Assembly: GCA_937988745.1 (NCBI GenBank)
Contig: CALKAR010000297.1
Coordinates: 1 to 7,825, forward strand
Source: an uncultured Peptococcaceae bacterium
GTDB taxonomy: Bacteria; Bacillota; Limnochordia; Darwinibacteriales; Darwinibacteriaceae
Direction: 5' to 3'
DNA: 7,825 bases
Position 1 is the stretch's first letter; every line of letters begins with the position of its first letter. The translations under genes and the position numbers were made by a program. The notes beneath the pieces were generated by a model. It was not told the origin of the DNA. It made no database searches and saw only the letters and a list, made by a program, of their open reading frames with translations. This document shows, piece after piece, positions 6,373 through 7,825 of this stretch.

Positions 6373-6824
6373 GCTAAAGGCCACTGATCGTTAACGATTA
6401 AATCCAAAAGTGAAGCGCCAGCAATGTACTGCGGGAACTCACCCCACCCGTCAAAGCTGGAATCGTAAACTGGTAGCACTTCAAGTTCTGCTGTTACTCT
6501 CCATATATCTGGACCAACTTTATTTGGACCAGAATACGTCTCAGTAAATCTTGCACGCCGATCGCTCAGCCCATCAGAAAAACGAAGCGGCATGATGAAC
6601 CAATCCGCCCCAGCGTTGATTGCATCCCGAACGAAGAACTCAAAAACAAGCGCATCACGACCTCTTAGTGTAAATGTTGCTCTGACAATCGTTGGGGTAA
6701 CTTCAAACGCTCTGCGTTGTCGCGCCAATCCTGACTTCATATCAGTTCGGATAAGACGCTCTGTTATCTTGTTTCTGCGCGATGCCACAAGCGGCAACGG
6801 CAGCTCTTTAGGGTATCTAACCAT
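6369..6824 (-). CDS. Minor tail protein (distal tail / tail completion, lambda M position)
   Basis: A complete 151-aa ORF directly follows the tape measure gene. Its ATG overlaps the upstream TAA by one base and has an AGG ribosome-binding core (6831-6833) six bases upstream, so the start is well supported. It has no signal peptide or membrane segment. The core (residues 45-118) is predicted to be beta-rich: FTLRGRDALVFEFFVRDAIN, then GADWFIMPL, then a strand ending in GPDIWRVTAELEVL. A GADWF-mPL plus YxGPxxVGPDxWR pattern is one I associate with small minor tail proteins of siphoviruses placed between tape measure and DUF1833 genes. It probably sits in the distal tail or tip ring. The exact Pfam family is not recalled, and the function is inferred from synteny with lambda M. 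Confidence 0.75.
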   Translation of the reverse strand: MVRYPKELPLPLVASRRNKITERLIRTDMKSGLARQRRAFEVTPTIVRATFTLRGRDALVFEFFVRDAINAGADWFIMPLRFSDGLSDRRARFTETYSGPNKVGPDIWRVTAELEVLPVYDSSFDGWGEFPQYIAGASLLDLIVNDQWPLA

Positions 6825-7825
6825 TACACACCTGCTCGCTGTAAACCATAGCCTGATTGTAACGCATCTGACGTTCTACCGCCTGCCATCATGTCGTTAA
6901 CAATCACATCAACAATATATGATCCATCAGGCTGCTGCTGGGTATCTACCGTCACGCTGGACCTAGGCGATTCATGAACATTGATAGTTACACCGCCACC
7001 ACCTGAGCCTGCTGTAGCATCAGCATTGCTTACAACCTCGCCGCGCTGGTTTGGCATTAGGTACTGCTTATTACCCACGTTTAACAGTTCTGGCTTGCCA
7101 CCCTCGTTCACCCGATAGAATTTACTCGGATCGACAGGGCCACCATGCTCTCGTCCACCGCCAAACATAGACATCATCGCAGGTATAGCCGCGGCCATGG
7201 CTGCCATACCTGTAACGGCCGCGCCACCGAAAGAAGCAATAGAGGCAGCAGCGGCAGCAGGCGTGTAAGCAGCCGTGATTGCGGCTCCAGTTGTCGCAGC
7301 AGTGGCGGCAGACTGGGCGGCAAACAGTTTCTCTTTGACTGCGTTGACAGCCATTTGCACACCCATATCGACCAGCGCCTTGATAACCGATTGCCCGATG
7401 GCTTGACCTAGCGCCTTAGCCGCATCGCTACCAGACTTAGCGCCACTAGCAAACTCAATGAAAGCATCGGCAGCGTGTGACTTAACGCTATCCAGCGACT
7501 TCATCAGCATTTTATTGCCAAGTGACTGAGCCTCGAAGCGCTCTTGATCAAGCATCATCAGCTGATCTTTTAGCTCGCGCTCGGCATTTAGCGTGTACTC
7601 TCTATACTCGTCCTCGCTGATTTTTTGGGCCTCAAGCAGCATGTTTAGATCCTCCATCTTCTGATCGAAGTCGGATTGAGCTGCGTGCCCTTTATCATAC
7701 TGACCAAGCAAGTCATCGAGTTTTGCGGCTTCCTGAGCGTTATACAGTTCTGCGGTAAGCTCCCTAACCTTTCTAATCTGCTCTTCTGTTGCATACTCGC
7801 CAAGCGCCAACTCAGCCTGAACCTG
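6824..7825 (-). CDS. Tape measure protein, C-terminal part (partial)
   Basis: This is the 3' end of a long tail gene. The frame stays open to the window edge (the first visible codons read QVQAEL), so the true start lies outside and the TTG at 7810 is internal. The tape measure protein sets tail length and is threaded through the tail tube before DNA ejection. About 333 residues are visible. Residues 1-115 are charged and helical, probably coiled coil. Residues 118-165 look like the lambda H-type C-terminal helix (AFIEFASGAKSGSDAAKALGQ). Residues 167-222 are Ala/Gly-rich and hydrophobic, as in membrane-active segments of tape measures. Then comes the family's hallmark of HGGPV, FYRVNEGG, PELL and LMPNQRGEV, followed by a Gly-rich linker and a beta tail (VTINVHE, YIVDVIVNDMM). 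The stop TAA shares a base with the next ATG (TAATG). Family assignment is from memory of the motif; the role is supported by position. Confidence 0.88.
   Translation of the reverse strand, partial: QVQAELALGEYATEEQIRKVRELTAELYNAQEAAKLDDLLGQYDKGHAAQSDFDQKMEDLNMLLEAQKISEDEYREYTLNAERELKDQLMMLDQERFEAQSLGNKMLMKSLDSVKSHAADAFIEFASGAKSGSDAAKALGQAIGQSVIKALVDMGVQMAVNAVKEKLFAAQSAATAATTGAAITAAYTPAAAAASIASFGGAAVTGMAAMAAAIPAMMSMFGGGREHGGPVDPSKFYRVNEGGKPELLNVGNKQYLMPNQRGEVVSNADATAGSGGGGVTINVHESPRSSVTVDTQQQPDGSYIVDVIVNDMMAGGRTSDALQSGYGLQRAGV

Noticed and set aside
7145..7411. Open frame on the plus strand opposite the tape measure gene.
   Set aside because: It is antisense to the Ala-rich repeat-like coding region and yields a Ser/Arg-rich translation with no family pattern or ribosome site; a composition shadow.

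Overview
The window is a late structural segment of a tailed bacteriophage or prophage with a long siphovirus-like tail. All credible genes lie on the minus strand, so transcription runs from base 7825 towards base 1. Gene order and family resemblance point to a phage of a Gram-negative host, probably a proteobacterium. Nothing in the window (integrase, attachment site, host gene) separates a free phage from a prophage, and the host genus cannot be named.

In transcription order the genes are: the C-terminal part of the tape measure protein (7825-6824, truncated by the window edge); a 151-aa minor tail protein (6824-6369); a DUF1833-type tail protein (6372-5881, GTG alternative at 6384); a minimal NlpC/P60 peptidase (5899-5504); an 853-aa tail tip protein related to lambda J (5550-2989); an 814-aa beta-helix tailspike (2989-545); a 179-base gap holding a perfect 8-bp inverted repeat and a possible 26-codon mini-ORF; a 112-aa protein with a baseplate-type beta-sandwich pattern, started at GTG (365-27); and the first 11 codons of another gene that runs off the left edge.

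The first six genes are packed with junctions of the TAATG, ATGA or long-overlap type, which suggests a translationally coupled tail-tip operon. By position, the genes after the tape measure correspond to lambda M, L, K and J. No separate lambda I-type gene is seen between the peptidase and the tip protein. The probable division of labour is: tape measure sets tail length; the 151-aa and DUF1833 proteins build the distal tail around it; the NlpC/P60 enzyme opens peptidoglycan; the J-like protein forms the tip hub; and the tailspike binds, and perhaps cleaves, a surface polysaccharide.

The most distinctive part is the tailspike and the DNA just after it. The spike joins a recognisable anchor module (with tandem 11-residue helical repeats) to a beta-helix body that uses glycine codons differently from its neighbours and contains G6 and G7 runs. 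A hairpin and an unexplained mini-ORF follow it. I found no clear evidence of an entirely new type of system; the rest reads as a well-ordered tail module.
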